The notes beneath the pieces are model-generated. The model was not told where the DNA came from and made no database searches. It worked only from the letters and a program-made list of their open reading frames with translations. From Gammaproteobacteria bacterium (GTDB lineage Bacteria; Pseudomonadota; Gammaproteobacteria; UBA6429; Thiohalophilaceae), in the NCBI GenBank assembly GCA_024641475.1, contig JAHECZ010000003.1:44770-108769 (forward strand): 64,000 nt of DNA. The letters run 5' to 3'. Made by a program: the position numbers and the translations under genes. Shown here in pieces: positions 55,254 through 62,828 of the stretch (position 1 is its first letter; each line of letters opens with the position of its first letter).

Positions 55254-55701
55254 CGTGATGTCCCGGTGTATTTTGCTCAACCCAACGTGTTTGCTGATTA
55301 CTCAAGGTCTCTTTTTTCCATAGCGGTGCACGCGCTTTGAGTTCTTCCATTAAAAATCGATTGGCAGCATAAGCCTCTGCACGATGTGCTGACCACACTG
55401 CCACCAGCACAATCGGATCATTGGGTTTAAGCAAGCCAACGCGGTGTACGATCAACACATCGAGTAAATGCCATTTATCAACTGCCTGTTGTACCAGCTG
55501 CTTTAAGCAGGCTTCGGTCATTCCCGGATAATGCTCCAGCTCCATCTGGGTAACAGCAACATCCTCATTAATATCGCGCATCGTCCCGATAAAAATGGTG
55601 GTGGCACCCACCTGACCATACAGCGCAGTTTGTTGTTGTTGATAATTCTGCAATTCCTGCCAGGGCATTAAGGGTTTAGACGTAATACTCACCTGCATCA
55701 C
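55243..55701 (-). CDS. moaE: Molybdopterin synthase catalytic subunit
   Basis: A 152-residue MoaE. It converts cyclic pyranopterin monophosphate to molybdopterin with sulfur from thiocarboxylated MoaD. ATTIFIGTMRD and LEHYPGM near the middle are typical, HRVGLLKPNDPIVLVAVWSAHR is the core, and the catalytic Lys lies in APLWKKET. It starts one base after the moaD stop and overlaps the unknown downstream gene. Confidence 0.95.
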   Translation of the reverse strand: MMQVSITSKPLMPWQELQNYQQQQTALYGQVGATTIFIGTMRDINEDVAVTQMELEHYPGMTEACLKQLVQQAVDKWHLLDVLIVHRVGLLKPNDPIVLVAVWSAHRAEAYAANRFLMEELKARAPLWKKETLSNQQTRWVEQNTPGHHDAD

Positions 55702-55702
55702 A

Positions 55703-55936
55703 TCACCCCCCGGTTACCGGTGGAAAGAACGCAACTTCATCACCATCGTGCACGGCATGATCAGCGTGCACATATTGCATGTTGACGGCTGCCAGAATAT
55801 TCGTGGCGAGTTCCGGCTGTCGGGTGCTCTGCTGCCATACCTGCAATACGGTGGTCACAGCGGTTGCAGATAGATCCATTTCGCTTTGACCTAACTGTTC
55901 ACGTAAGCGGGCAAAAAATCGGACTTTGATACTCAT
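55703..55936 (-). CDS. moaD: Molybdopterin synthase sulfur carrier subunit
   Basis: A 77-residue beta-grasp protein ending EVAFFPPVTGG with the required Gly-Gly. KVRFFARLREQLG at the start is characteristic. It forms the heterotetramer with MoaE. The intact C-terminus contrasts with the MoaD-like protein at 14567. It is divergent from moaC across 75 bases and first in a moaD-moaE-unknown operon. No Moco riboswitch-like structure is evident in that gap. Confidence 0.94.
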   Translation of the reverse strand: MSIKVRFFARLREQLGQSEMDLSATAVTTVLQVWQQSTRQPELATNILAAVNMQYVHADHAVHDGDEVAFFPPVTGG

Positions 55937-56011
55937 GGATTAAACCGGATGTTGTGCGTAAACTTTGCTGACATTCTCTGAACAAGTGTAACACTGGCGA
56001 GCGACTCCACC

Positions 56012-56485
56012 ATGAGCAAACTGACCCATTTCAACTCCCAGGGCGATGCCCATATGGTCGATGTCGCCGCAAAAACGGTGACCCACCGCCGTGCCGTGGC
56101 GCAAGGCCGTATTGTGATGCTGCCCACCACACTGGAATTAATCGAACAAGGCGGCCATAAAAAAGGCGATGTACTGGGTATTGCCCGTCTGGCCGGAATC
56201 ATGGCGGCAAAAAAAACCGGCGAGCTCATCCCTTTGTGTCACCCCCTGGCGCTAACCCATATCAGCGTGGACTTCAGGATTGACAGCCCGGCACAGAGTA
56301 TCTTCTGTCAGGCCATTGTGGAAACCGATGGCAAGACCGGGGTCGAAATGGAAGCCCTCACTGCCGTGCAAATCGCGTTATTAACCATCTATGACATGTG
56401 TAAGGCTGTCGACCGCGGCATGTCCATGCACGATATCTCACTATTGGAGAAGTCCGGAGGCAAATCAGGCACCTGGAAACGTTAA
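56012..56485 (+). CDS. moaC: Cyclic pyranopterin monophosphate synthase
   Basis: A 157-residue MoaC. It acts after MoaA to form cPMP. Visible signatures: [13 protein letters not shown] at the start, [16 protein letters not shown] and [20 protein letters not shown], ending [10 protein letters not shown]. It is a stand-alone gene, divergent from moaD. moaA and moaB are not in this window. Confidence 0.96.
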   Translation: MSKLTHFNSQGDAHMVDVAAKTVTHRRAVAQGRIVMLPTTLELIEQGGHKKGDVLGIARLAGIMAAKKTGELIPLCHPLALTHISVDFRIDSPAQSIFCQAIVETDGKTGVEMEALTAVQIALLTIYDMCKAVDRGMSMHDISLLEKSGGKSGTWKR

Positions 56486-56549
56486 GTCCCTCCAAACCAT
56501 GCCGATATATGGGGTTATCGCCCCTAGAACCGGTATGACCGGAGGTGTT

Positions 56550-57572
56550 ATGTTCGTTTGGAATCGCCTTTCCCTGAGCATCGGCCCACTAATTTTCGCG
56601 ACTTTGCTGGGATTATCCATACCAGCCAACGCCGATGACTGGGTATTAACCGATCGGTTTAAGTCACAGCTCAAAATTGCCAACTCAGGTGATGCCCTGG
56701 CCATGTATGAAGTCGGCCGTATGTATGAACGTGGCCGCGGCACCGATCAAAATGTCACCAAAGCAGCCGATTGGTATAAAAAAGCCTCTGATAAAGGCCA
56801 ACAAGAGGCCAAAGCCCGTCTGGGAATCCTGTTTCTGGAAGGCAATGGCGTAACACGCAACATCGCCAGTGCCGCCGATTTACTGACGTCTGCTGCCGGT
56901 GCAGGGGTAGCCACTGCCCAGTTTTATCTGGCTACGATGTATGAAAACGGTGAAGGCCTCGCCCAGGATCAACAAAAAGCCCTGCATTGGTATAAGGCCG
57001 CGGCCGAAGGTGGCTATTATCAGGCAAAGGCACGCATTGCTGCGCTCTCCACCAAATCAGTAACACCCCGACGTACCATTGCACGTAAACAGCCCGGCGC
57101 ACCGGCTGCCGCTAAGGATTCTCCCGCAACGGTTGCCGATGACAATACCGTTCGCGCACAGTCCGGTGAAGTCCTGATGCAAACCGTCATGGAAGGAAAA
57201 TGGATGAATAAAGATGCGCCTGCCGCCTACCTGCCATCACGCACGACCTTATGTGAGGCAGCGGGCGAGCAGGCAGTAAAATGCGTTTCCGGTGAACAAA
57301 CCCGTAGTACCGGCAGCGTCGTCATCAGTTATGTACTGGAATCCCAGCTAACCGGTTTCAATGCTTCGGATCAATTTACCATCGCCTACGTCAATAATGT
57401 TTTGGGTACGAAAACCCTGAAAAAGACTTCCGATGTGGCCGGCCCGGGGCTGGCCTTCAATGTTAAAACCGGCAAACAAGGCACCGTACACCAACTGAAT
57501 TGCGAGCTGGAAGAAGAAAACAAATTGGTCTGCGTTAAGGATCGTCTTACCACAATTACTTTTACCCGTTGA
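56550..57572 (+). CDS. Secreted Sel1-repeat protein
   Basis: A 340-residue exported protein. The signal peptide is MFVWNRLSLSIGPLIFATLL... to about residue 27 (SIPANA). Three Sel1-like repeats (about 40-150) include YEVGRMYERGRGTDQN and LGILFLEGNGV and YLATMYENGEGL. They are followed by a linker and a C-terminal domain (about 215-340) with four cysteines, EQTRSTGSVV and QLNCELEEENKLVC, of unknown fold. Sel1 repeats usually mediate protein-protein contacts in the envelope. The start at 56550 has GGAGGTG directly upstream; the track start is within moaC. Confidence 0.82.
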   Translation: MFVWNRLSLSIGPLIFATLLGLSIPANADDWVLTDRFKSQLKIANSGDALAMYEVGRMYERGRGTDQNVTKAADWYKKASDKGQQEAKARLGILFLEGNGVTRNIASAADLLTSAAGAGVATAQFYLATMYENGEGLAQDQQKALHWYKAAAEGGYYQAKARIAALSTKSVTPRRTIARKQPGAPAAAKDSPATVADDNTVRAQSGEVLMQTVMEGKWMNKDAPAAYLPSRTTLCEAAGEQAVKCVSGEQTRSTGSVVISYVLESQLTGFNASDQFTIAYVNNVLGTKTLKKTSDVAGPGLAFNVKTGKQGTVHQLNCELEEENKLVCVKDRLTTITFTR

Positions 57573-57634
57573 TAAATTGCTAACACGGTCTGCATGACGT
57601 TACCTACGTCGTGCAGACCATGGCGACATTTGCT

Positions 57635-57640
57635 TACAAT
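57635..57640 (+). promoter_or_regulatory. -10-like hexamer just before mutH
   Basis: TACAAT ends 6 bases before the mutH ATG at 57647, the same spacing as at lhr. No SD is present. It suggests a leaderless mutH transcript. Confidence 0.3.
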
Positions 57641-57646
57641 GTTGCC

Positions 57647-58327
57647 ATGCACAAGCTCATCCCGCCGCCGCGTAATGAACAGGAATTACTGACCCGTGCC
57701 CATGCCCTGGCCGGCATGACCCTGGCGCAATTAGCCGAACAACAGCATGGTGAGGTACCGCAGAATTTACAGCGTGCCAAAGGCTGGTTAGGCCAACTCA
57801 TTGAGCAGCAGCTCGGTGCCGATGCTGGCAATCAATCTCAACCGGATTTTGTTGGTCTTGGCGTCGAACTCAAAACCTTGCCGGTACAACCTAACGGCGT
57901 CCCGAAAGAATCCACTTACGTGTGCACCGTGCCCCTGCAACAACCATTTGGAGAGAATTGGTCGCACTCCTGGCTATGCCGTAAACTGCGGCGGGTATTG
58001 TGGTTACCGATCCAGGCGGACCGCAGATTACCAATTGCACAACGTCGTATTGGTATGGCAATACTGTGGAGTCCTTCGCTACAAGACGATGCGATTCTGC
58101 GTCAGGACTGGGAAGACATCATGGAATTAATCAGCATCGGACGCATTGATGCGATCAGTGCGCGCATGGGTACATATGTACAAGTACGACCCAAAGCAGC
58201 GAATCGTCGTGCCTTGACTGCCACTACCGATGCAGATGGTCACAGCGTCATGACCTTACCGCGCGGCTTTTATTTGCGGAGTCGCTTTACCGCACAGATT
58301 CTGCACGAGTACTATGCCCAGCTATGA
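57647..58327 (+). CDS. mutH: DNA mismatch repair endonuclease MutH
   Basis: A 226-residue nicking enzyme that cuts the unmethylated strand at hemimethylated GATC after MutS/MutL activation. Catalytic residues Asp67, Glu74 and Lys76 are in PDFVGLGVELKTLPV. KLRRVLWLPI and LISIGRIDAISARMGTYVQVRPKA match family blocks. Length is close to E. coli MutH (229). MutH implies Dam methylation in this organism. The start at 57647 aligns with the E. coli N-terminus; two upstream in-frame starts in the track do not. Its stop overlaps the methyltransferase start (ATGA). Confidence 0.95.
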   Translation: MHKLIPPPRNEQELLTRAHALAGMTLAQLAEQQHGEVPQNLQRAKGWLGQLIEQQLGADAGNQSQPDFVGLGVELKTLPVQPNGVPKESTYVCTVPLQQPFGENWSHSWLCRKLRRVLWLPIQADRRLPIAQRRIGMAILWSPSLQDDAILRQDWEDIMELISIGRIDAISARMGTYVQVRPKAANRRALTATTDADGHSVMTLPRGFYLRSRFTAQILHEYYAQL

Positions 58328-59154
58328 CAAGTGAAGCTGAACAAATCAAGCAACGTACCCGCGATATTTTTGATCTGGTCGCCAGCGGCTATGACAATCC
58401 GGCGCAACGCTTTTTTCCATTTTGCGCAGACCGCATGATCCAGTTAATCAATTTGCAGCCCGGCGAAAAAGTGCTGGATATCGCCACTGGCACAGGCATG
58501 GCCGCAATTGCCGCCGCGCAACGTGTGATACCCGATGGCCGCGTGCATGGCATCGATCTTTCCGAAAACATGTTAGCCAAAGCAAAATTTAATTGTGACA
58601 AACATGCGCTCGATAATGTCGATTTACATCTGATGGATGCTGAACAATTAATTTTTCGCAGTAACTATTTTGACGTGATTACCTGTGGCTTCGGCTTGTT
58701 TTTTCTACCTGATATGACTGCCGCTTTGCAACAGTGGTTACGTGTCTTGAAACCGGGCGGTCGTTTAATTTTTACCAGCTTTACCCAGAATGCCTTTATG
58801 CCTTATGCCCAACAGTTTCGCCAGGGCATCGAACAACTCGGCGTCGTCTTGCCTACTAACACCGCCTGGCAGCGTCTTGTTGAAACCGCCACCTGTCAGC
58901 AGCTGGTAACGAGCGCAGGCTTTGTCGATGTGCAGAGTCAGGTCGCGCAGATGGGTTACCATCTGGCGTCAGAAAATGACTGGTGGGAACTGATTAGTAA
59001 CAGTGGTTTTCGTCGCTTCCTCGATATGCTGAATACCGAACAGCAACTGCAATTTCGTGAACAACACCTCGCCGAGATTGCACAACAAAAGGGCAAAGAT
59101 GGTCTGTGGCTGGATGTCGAAGTTATTTTTACTCAGGCGCGCAAAGCCAATTGA
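58324..59154 (+). CDS. Class I SAM-dependent methyltransferase
   Basis: A 276-residue methyltransferase of the UbiE/Methyltransf_11 type. Motif I is VLDIATGTGMAAIAAA, then GIDLSENML (motif II), VITCGFGLFFLPD and VLKPGGRLIFTSF. The N-terminal RDIFDLVASGYDNPAQRFF resembles quinone-methylating enzymes, but it is too divergent to name a substrate. It is translationally coupled to mutH. No function in repair is known for such a pair. Confidence 0.85.
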   Translation: MTSEAEQIKQRTRDIFDLVASGYDNPAQRFFPFCADRMIQLINLQPGEKVLDIATGTGMAAIAAAQRVIPDGRVHGIDLSENMLAKAKFNCDKHALDNVDLHLMDAEQLIFRSNYFDVITCGFGLFFLPDMTAALQQWLRVLKPGGRLIFTSFTQNAFMPYAQQFRQGIEQLGVVLPTNTAWQRLVETATCQQLVTSAGFVDVQSQVAQMGYHLASENDWWELISNSGFRRFLDMLNTEQQLQFREQHLAEIAQQKGKDGLWLDVEVIFTQARKAN

Positions 59155-59245
59155 CGCGTAATTTAACGGGACTTTGCGCCTGTCATTGAACTGTGAATTG
59201 GCTTACAATGCGCCAAGCCAGTTTTGTATAACACGCAAATTCTCC

Positions 59246-59953
59246 ATGACAAAACAATCTGATTCAGCCTCTGTAGCTAACTTATCCGGTAGCGAAGCCC
59301 TTGGCATGCTGGATCGATCCAATCTTGAAGCGTTACTTGTTGAACATCAGCAACAGTTAGCCGCTTTACCTGCGACAACTGCTGCACTCCAGCGTGCACG
59401 CGTGCAACTGGATATCGCCAGTGATCTGCTGGCGTTGCAACGCCAAACCGAATCATGGCAATTAGCACGTCAATGTGCCGACATATTTCTGCAACAACAC
59501 GCCTGGCAAGAAGCCGTTGAAAGCTTTGATGTACTCTATCAATGTGAACAAGGTGACGCCGTGATGGCACTCGGACACGGCGTCTGGTTAGCCGTCACCT
59601 TTCCGATTTCGCCACAAACCAGCGTCGCCATGTTGCAACACATCATTGATGAAACACCGGGCAATGCTGATGGTGCCGCCGTTGCCGCTGCCACCGCACA
59701 TTATCTTGCCGATCTGCGCTGTGCGCCGGAGCAACGCGACAGCCTGATGTTTCTCACTACCCAAATGATCGCCGCCGTGGCTAAAAATCATAGCCAAATC
59801 TCTTCACAAGAGATGCTCGATTTCTGGATGGAACGTCTGCAATTAAACGACCCTGCGATATTCATTCCGCGTCTGGCCAAAGTCATTGAAGCAATGGTTG
59901 ATGGTCACTGGTGGTTCGATCGCGATCGTCTGCGCGAATTATTACCGGATTAG
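59246..59953 (+). CDS. Unknown alpha-helical protein upstream of DUF502
   Basis: A 236-residue protein rich in helix-forming Ala, Leu and Gln, with repeated helical hairpins that recall TPR/SLR folds (ARQCADIFLQQHAWQEAVESF, ATAHYLADLRCAPEQRDSL). No recognised motif. The start at 59246 excludes 24 upstream track residues. A TACAAT (59204-59209) lies 36 bases upstream. It is followed after 3 bases by the DUF502 gene, suggesting a shared function. Confidence 0.65.
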   Translation: MTKQSDSASVANLSGSEALGMLDRSNLEALLVEHQQQLAALPATTAALQRARVQLDIASDLLALQRQTESWQLARQCADIFLQQHAWQEAVESFDVLYQCEQGDAVMALGHGVWLAVTFPISPQTSVAMLQHIIDETPGNADGAAVAAATAHYLADLRCAPEQRDSLMFLTTQMIAAVAKNHSQISSQEMLDFWMERLQLNDPAIFIPRLAKVIEAMVDGHWWFDRDRLRELLPD

Positions 59954-59956
59954 ATT

Positions 59957-60643
59957 ATGGAACCTCAGACGACACCTCGTAATCGTTTCACGCTGCGCGC
60001 CCAACGTTACATTCTTACCGGAATTATCACGATAATCCCGCTGTGGTTTACCTATATCGTGTTTGAATTTTTCCTTGTGCAATTGTCCGATGTTGGTCTG
60101 CCCTGGGCTGAAGCCATTGTCCTGGCATGGAAACAATATTCCCCCGACGCCGGCACCTGGCTGACTGAGCGCTGGTTTATGAACACCCTGGCGGTGATCA
60201 TGACGATCGTGGCGTTGTATGTATTGGGATTCATCGCCACCCGGGTAATTGGCCGACGCATTCTGGATCTGTTCGATCAACTCATGAGCTCTATTCCGCT
60301 GGTACAAAATATTTATGGTGCAGTGAAAAAACTTGTCGCCGTACTGCAAAAAAAACCCGATGGCACACGCCGAGTGGTATTGATCGAATTTCCGGCCAAG
60401 CACCTGATGACAGTCGGGTTCGTGACCCGCATTATGCATGACAAAGACACCGGTCAGGCACTGGCTGCCGTGTATGTACCGACCACGCCCAATCCGACTG
60501 GCGGATATTTACAGATCGTACCTTTGGATAGTTTAATTGAGACCGACTGGACGATGGATGAAGCGATGACCTTCGTGTTGTCCGGTGGCGCCGTTGCACC
60601 AGAGCAAATCAGCTTGCAAAAACGGCCAGCTGCAGAAAAATAA
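59957..60643 (+). CDS. DUF502-family membrane protein
   Basis: A 228-residue protein with two membrane segments (about 18-40 and 72-97). RYILTGIITIIPLWFTYIVF, the first segment, and GFIATRVIGRRILDLFDQL, then SIPLVQNIYGAVKKL, are typical of DUF502. The C-terminal part is a soluble beta domain (VVLIEFP, VYVPTTPNPTGGYLQIVP). Function is unproved. It closes a two-gene unit and converges with an FHA gene after 5 bases. Confidence 0.9.
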   Translation: MEPQTTPRNRFTLRAQRYILTGIITIIPLWFTYIVFEFFLVQLSDVGLPWAEAIVLAWKQYSPDAGTWLTERWFMNTLAVIMTIVALYVLGFIATRVIGRRILDLFDQLMSSIPLVQNIYGAVKKLVAVLQKKPDGTRRVVLIEFPAKHLMTVGFVTRIMHDKDTGQALAAVYVPTTPNPTGGYLQIVPLDSLIETDWTMDEAMTFVLSGGAVAPEQISLQKRPAAEK

Positions 60644-60648
60644 TCCGG

Positions 60649-61056
60649 CTACTTCTTGCCGTCTTTCTTTTTTGTCAAAAATACACCCGGTATCCAGGTC
60701 TTACGCAATTGCGTCGTCTCCTGCAGAGTATCACTGGCATCATGCTGGAATTGAAAATTGTTCATGCCAATACGAATGATATCGTTGTGTTTCAACTTGC
60801 TCATCGTGACAGCTTTATCATTGACATAGGTATGGTTGGTGCTGCCCTGATCCTGGATATAGAACTCCGATTGCGGCGGTTCATTTTTCTTGGCGGCCTC
60901 TTTCACCACCAGCTCGATGACCGCGTGTAATTTGCTGACAAGTTCGTCGTTGATGCACAAATCATTTTCCGGACCACGGCCGATGGAAAAACGTTGCTTG
61001 TTGATCCGGACCTTGACGCCGGACTCGCCTTCTTGCATCTGAATGAGGACTGCCAT
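60649..61056 (-). CDS. FHA-domain protein 1
   Basis: 135 residues, a single FHA domain. Phospho-Thr-binding residues appear in SIGRGPENDL (Gly-Arg), SKLHAVIE (Ser-x-x-His) and QGSTNHTYVND (Asn). The C-terminal tail is basic and disordered, ending KKKDGKK. FHA domains bind phosphothreonine peptides. It lies 87 bases downstream of FHA protein 2, and the two are probably co-transcribed. No Ser/Thr kinase or phosphatase is in the window. Confidence 0.88.
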   Translation of the reverse strand: MAVLIQMQEGESGVKVRINKQRFSIGRGPENDLCINDELVSKLHAVIELVVKEAAKKNEPPQSEFYIQDQGSTNHTYVNDKAVTMSKLKHNDIIRIGMNNFQFQHDASDTLQETTQLRKTWIPGVFLTKKKDGKK

Positions 61057-61143
61057 AACTCGCTACGGGGTTGGGATAGGTATCCAATTATAGCTGCTAA
61101 AGCCCTGCCAACAATGGCAGGAATCGGCTATATACGGCGCGAC

Positions 61144-61566
61144 TTAGGCGTCAACGCCCAGGGTACGCAAACGGCGGCTAAAATTGAAGGTACTGGATTG
61201 GCTGGATGCTGCAGGCGCTTCGATTTGTATATGCATGGCTTCGAGGGCTTGTTGATCCAGCGTGCCATCGAATTTGAAATTGGTTTTGCCGATGCGGATA
61301 ATGTCACCACTACGTAATTTGACGCGTTGCACCAGTGCATCGTTCACATAAGTATGGTTGGTGCTACCCAGGTCTTCGAGATAAAAATCGAAGCCATCCC
61401 CCATGATGTTTTCCGTCGCTTCAATGATCGCATGGCGTTTGCTGACGAAAGCACAAGGCACACTGATATCGTTATCGGCGGTGTTACGCCCAATCGAAAA
61501 GATGCGTTTGTCCAACCGGTATTTAATGCCGGGGGCACCGCTGGCGAATTGAATTAACGCTGCCAT
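61144..61566 (-). CDS. FHA-domain protein 2
   Basis: 140 residues, again a single FHA domain: FSIGRNTADNDISVP, FVSKRHAIIEA and LGSTNHTYVND. It shares the opening pattern (MA-x-LIQ...G) with FHA protein 1, so the pair is a tandem duplication. The start at 61566 has GAGG about 8 bases upstream; the track start is 19 codons earlier. The tail is short and Ser-rich. A CCTGCCA/TGGCAGG hairpin (61104-61121) lies between the two genes. Confidence 0.87.
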   Translation of the reverse strand: MAALIQFASGAPGIKYRLDKRIFSIGRNTADNDISVPCAFVSKRHAIIEATENIMGDGFDFYLEDLGSTNHTYVNDALVQRVKLRSGDIIRIGKTNFKFDGTLDQQALEAMHIQIEAPAASSQSSTFNFSRRLRTLGVDA

Positions 61567-61719
61567 GTCATATTCCTCAATCCTGAAAAACACGCTGGCC
61601 ACAGTACTGTGGGGGTGGTGCATAGTAGACTGAGTTTTACTATTAAAAAAGTGTTAGGAATCACAAAATTACACGATGAAAATTAGCGATTACTAATATA
61701 CGGACTCGATTCTCGCCAA

Positions 61720-61753
61720 CACATGGGCAGTCATGATCATGACTACCCATGTG
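61720..61753. repeat. 34-base near-perfect palindrome
   Basis: Seventeen-base arms with no spacer and one mismatch (C/A on plus, G-U in minus RNA). It lies 16 bases past the stop of the dienelactone hydrolase gene and could act as its 3' hairpin, but no U-tract follows. Confidence 0.6.
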
Positions 61754-61769
61754 CCGCGTGGAATTCATG

Positions 61770-62555
61770 TTATTTAAATACCTGCGTCAAAAACACCTGC
61801 ATTCGCTGCCATGAATCTATATCAGCCTGTTTGTCATAGGCGAGTGGTAAATTAAATTCCTTGGCAAACTTATCCGCCTCCGGGTTGGTAAAGGCATGCC
61901 TGGCCCCCTGATAACTGATAACGTCAAATTTGGCCCCTGCCGCCGCCATTTCCTGTTTGAATTGTGTAACCGCCGCATCATTCGCCATCGGATCGGCGGC
62001 GCCGGTCAGCACCAGGACAGATGCTTTAATCATGCCTTTGGCGGCGGGTGAATTCGTTCCCAAACTCCCATGAAAACTCACCACGCCCTTTAAATCTTCA
62101 CCCGCACGTGCCATTGCCAACACAATACCGCCACCAAAACAATAACCAATGGCTGCAACCCTGGATTTATCCGTTAAAGGATCTGCTTTTAACAGCTGCA
62201 TTGCCGCTTCAAAACGTTGTTTGGCGATGGGTAAATTACCTGCCACGGCTTTGGAAAATGCCCCCGCGTCTTTGGGATGATTGGCGGTCTTGCCATCGCC
62301 ATACATATCAACCGCTAACGCAACATAACCCAGTGCTGCTAACATCCGCGCACGTTGACGTGCATACTCATTGTGTCCCCACCATTCATGCACCACGAGC
62401 ACGCCGGGGCGTGGCTGGGTGGAAGTATCGTCAAAGGCCAGATAGCCTTTTAAGTGCGTATCACCTGCCTGATAGGTCACTGCTTTACCGACAACGGCTG
62501 CCTGAACCAGCGCCACACTGCAGAATAAAACCAAAGCGGTTAAGACTGTTTTCAT
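61770..62555 (-). CDS. Exported dienelactone hydrolase-family protein
   Basis: A 261-residue alpha/beta hydrolase with signal peptide MKTVLTALVLFCSVALVQA. The DLH triad is present: Cys139 in IGYCFGGG, Asp186 in GAADPMAND and His218 in GARHAFTN. HEWWG near residue 56 is the family oxyanion block. Classical DLH opens dienelactones in aromatic catabolism, but many exported family members act on unknown esters. No aromatic-catabolism gene is adjacent. The start has GGAGGTTGAT before it, and the track start is 8 codons earlier. Confidence 0.87.
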   Translation of the reverse strand: MKTVLTALVLFCSVALVQAAVVGKAVTYQAGDTHLKGYLAFDDTSTQPRPGVLVVHEWWGHNEYARQRARMLAALGYVALAVDMYGDGKTANHPKDAGAFSKAVAGNLPIAKQRFEAAMQLLKADPLTDKSRVAAIGYCFGGGIVLAMARAGEDLKGVVSFHGSLGTNSPAAKGMIKASVLVLTGAADPMANDAAVTQFKQEMAAAGAKFDVISYQGARHAFTNPEADKFAKEFNLPLAYDKQADIDSWQRMQVFLTQVFK

Positions 62556-62828
62556 ATCAACCTCCACTGTGATGAACATTGCGCAGAAGTTTTAATCCTT
62601 CACTGTAGCGAATGCAAGTAGAATCCATAGAAACGTTTCCCAATCGCGCTCCCAGCGCTCATATCGCAGAATGCAATCAGGTTGCAATCCGGCATCTGGT
62701 CCAGCTTTGCATCCGGATGACTTAAGCTTTATATTGTTTCGACAATTACGTCACGCCGGTTGAGTGGCATACTGCCTCATTCCATGTCAACCATACGAAT
62801 TTGATATCCATCATGCTATGCTGAACCG

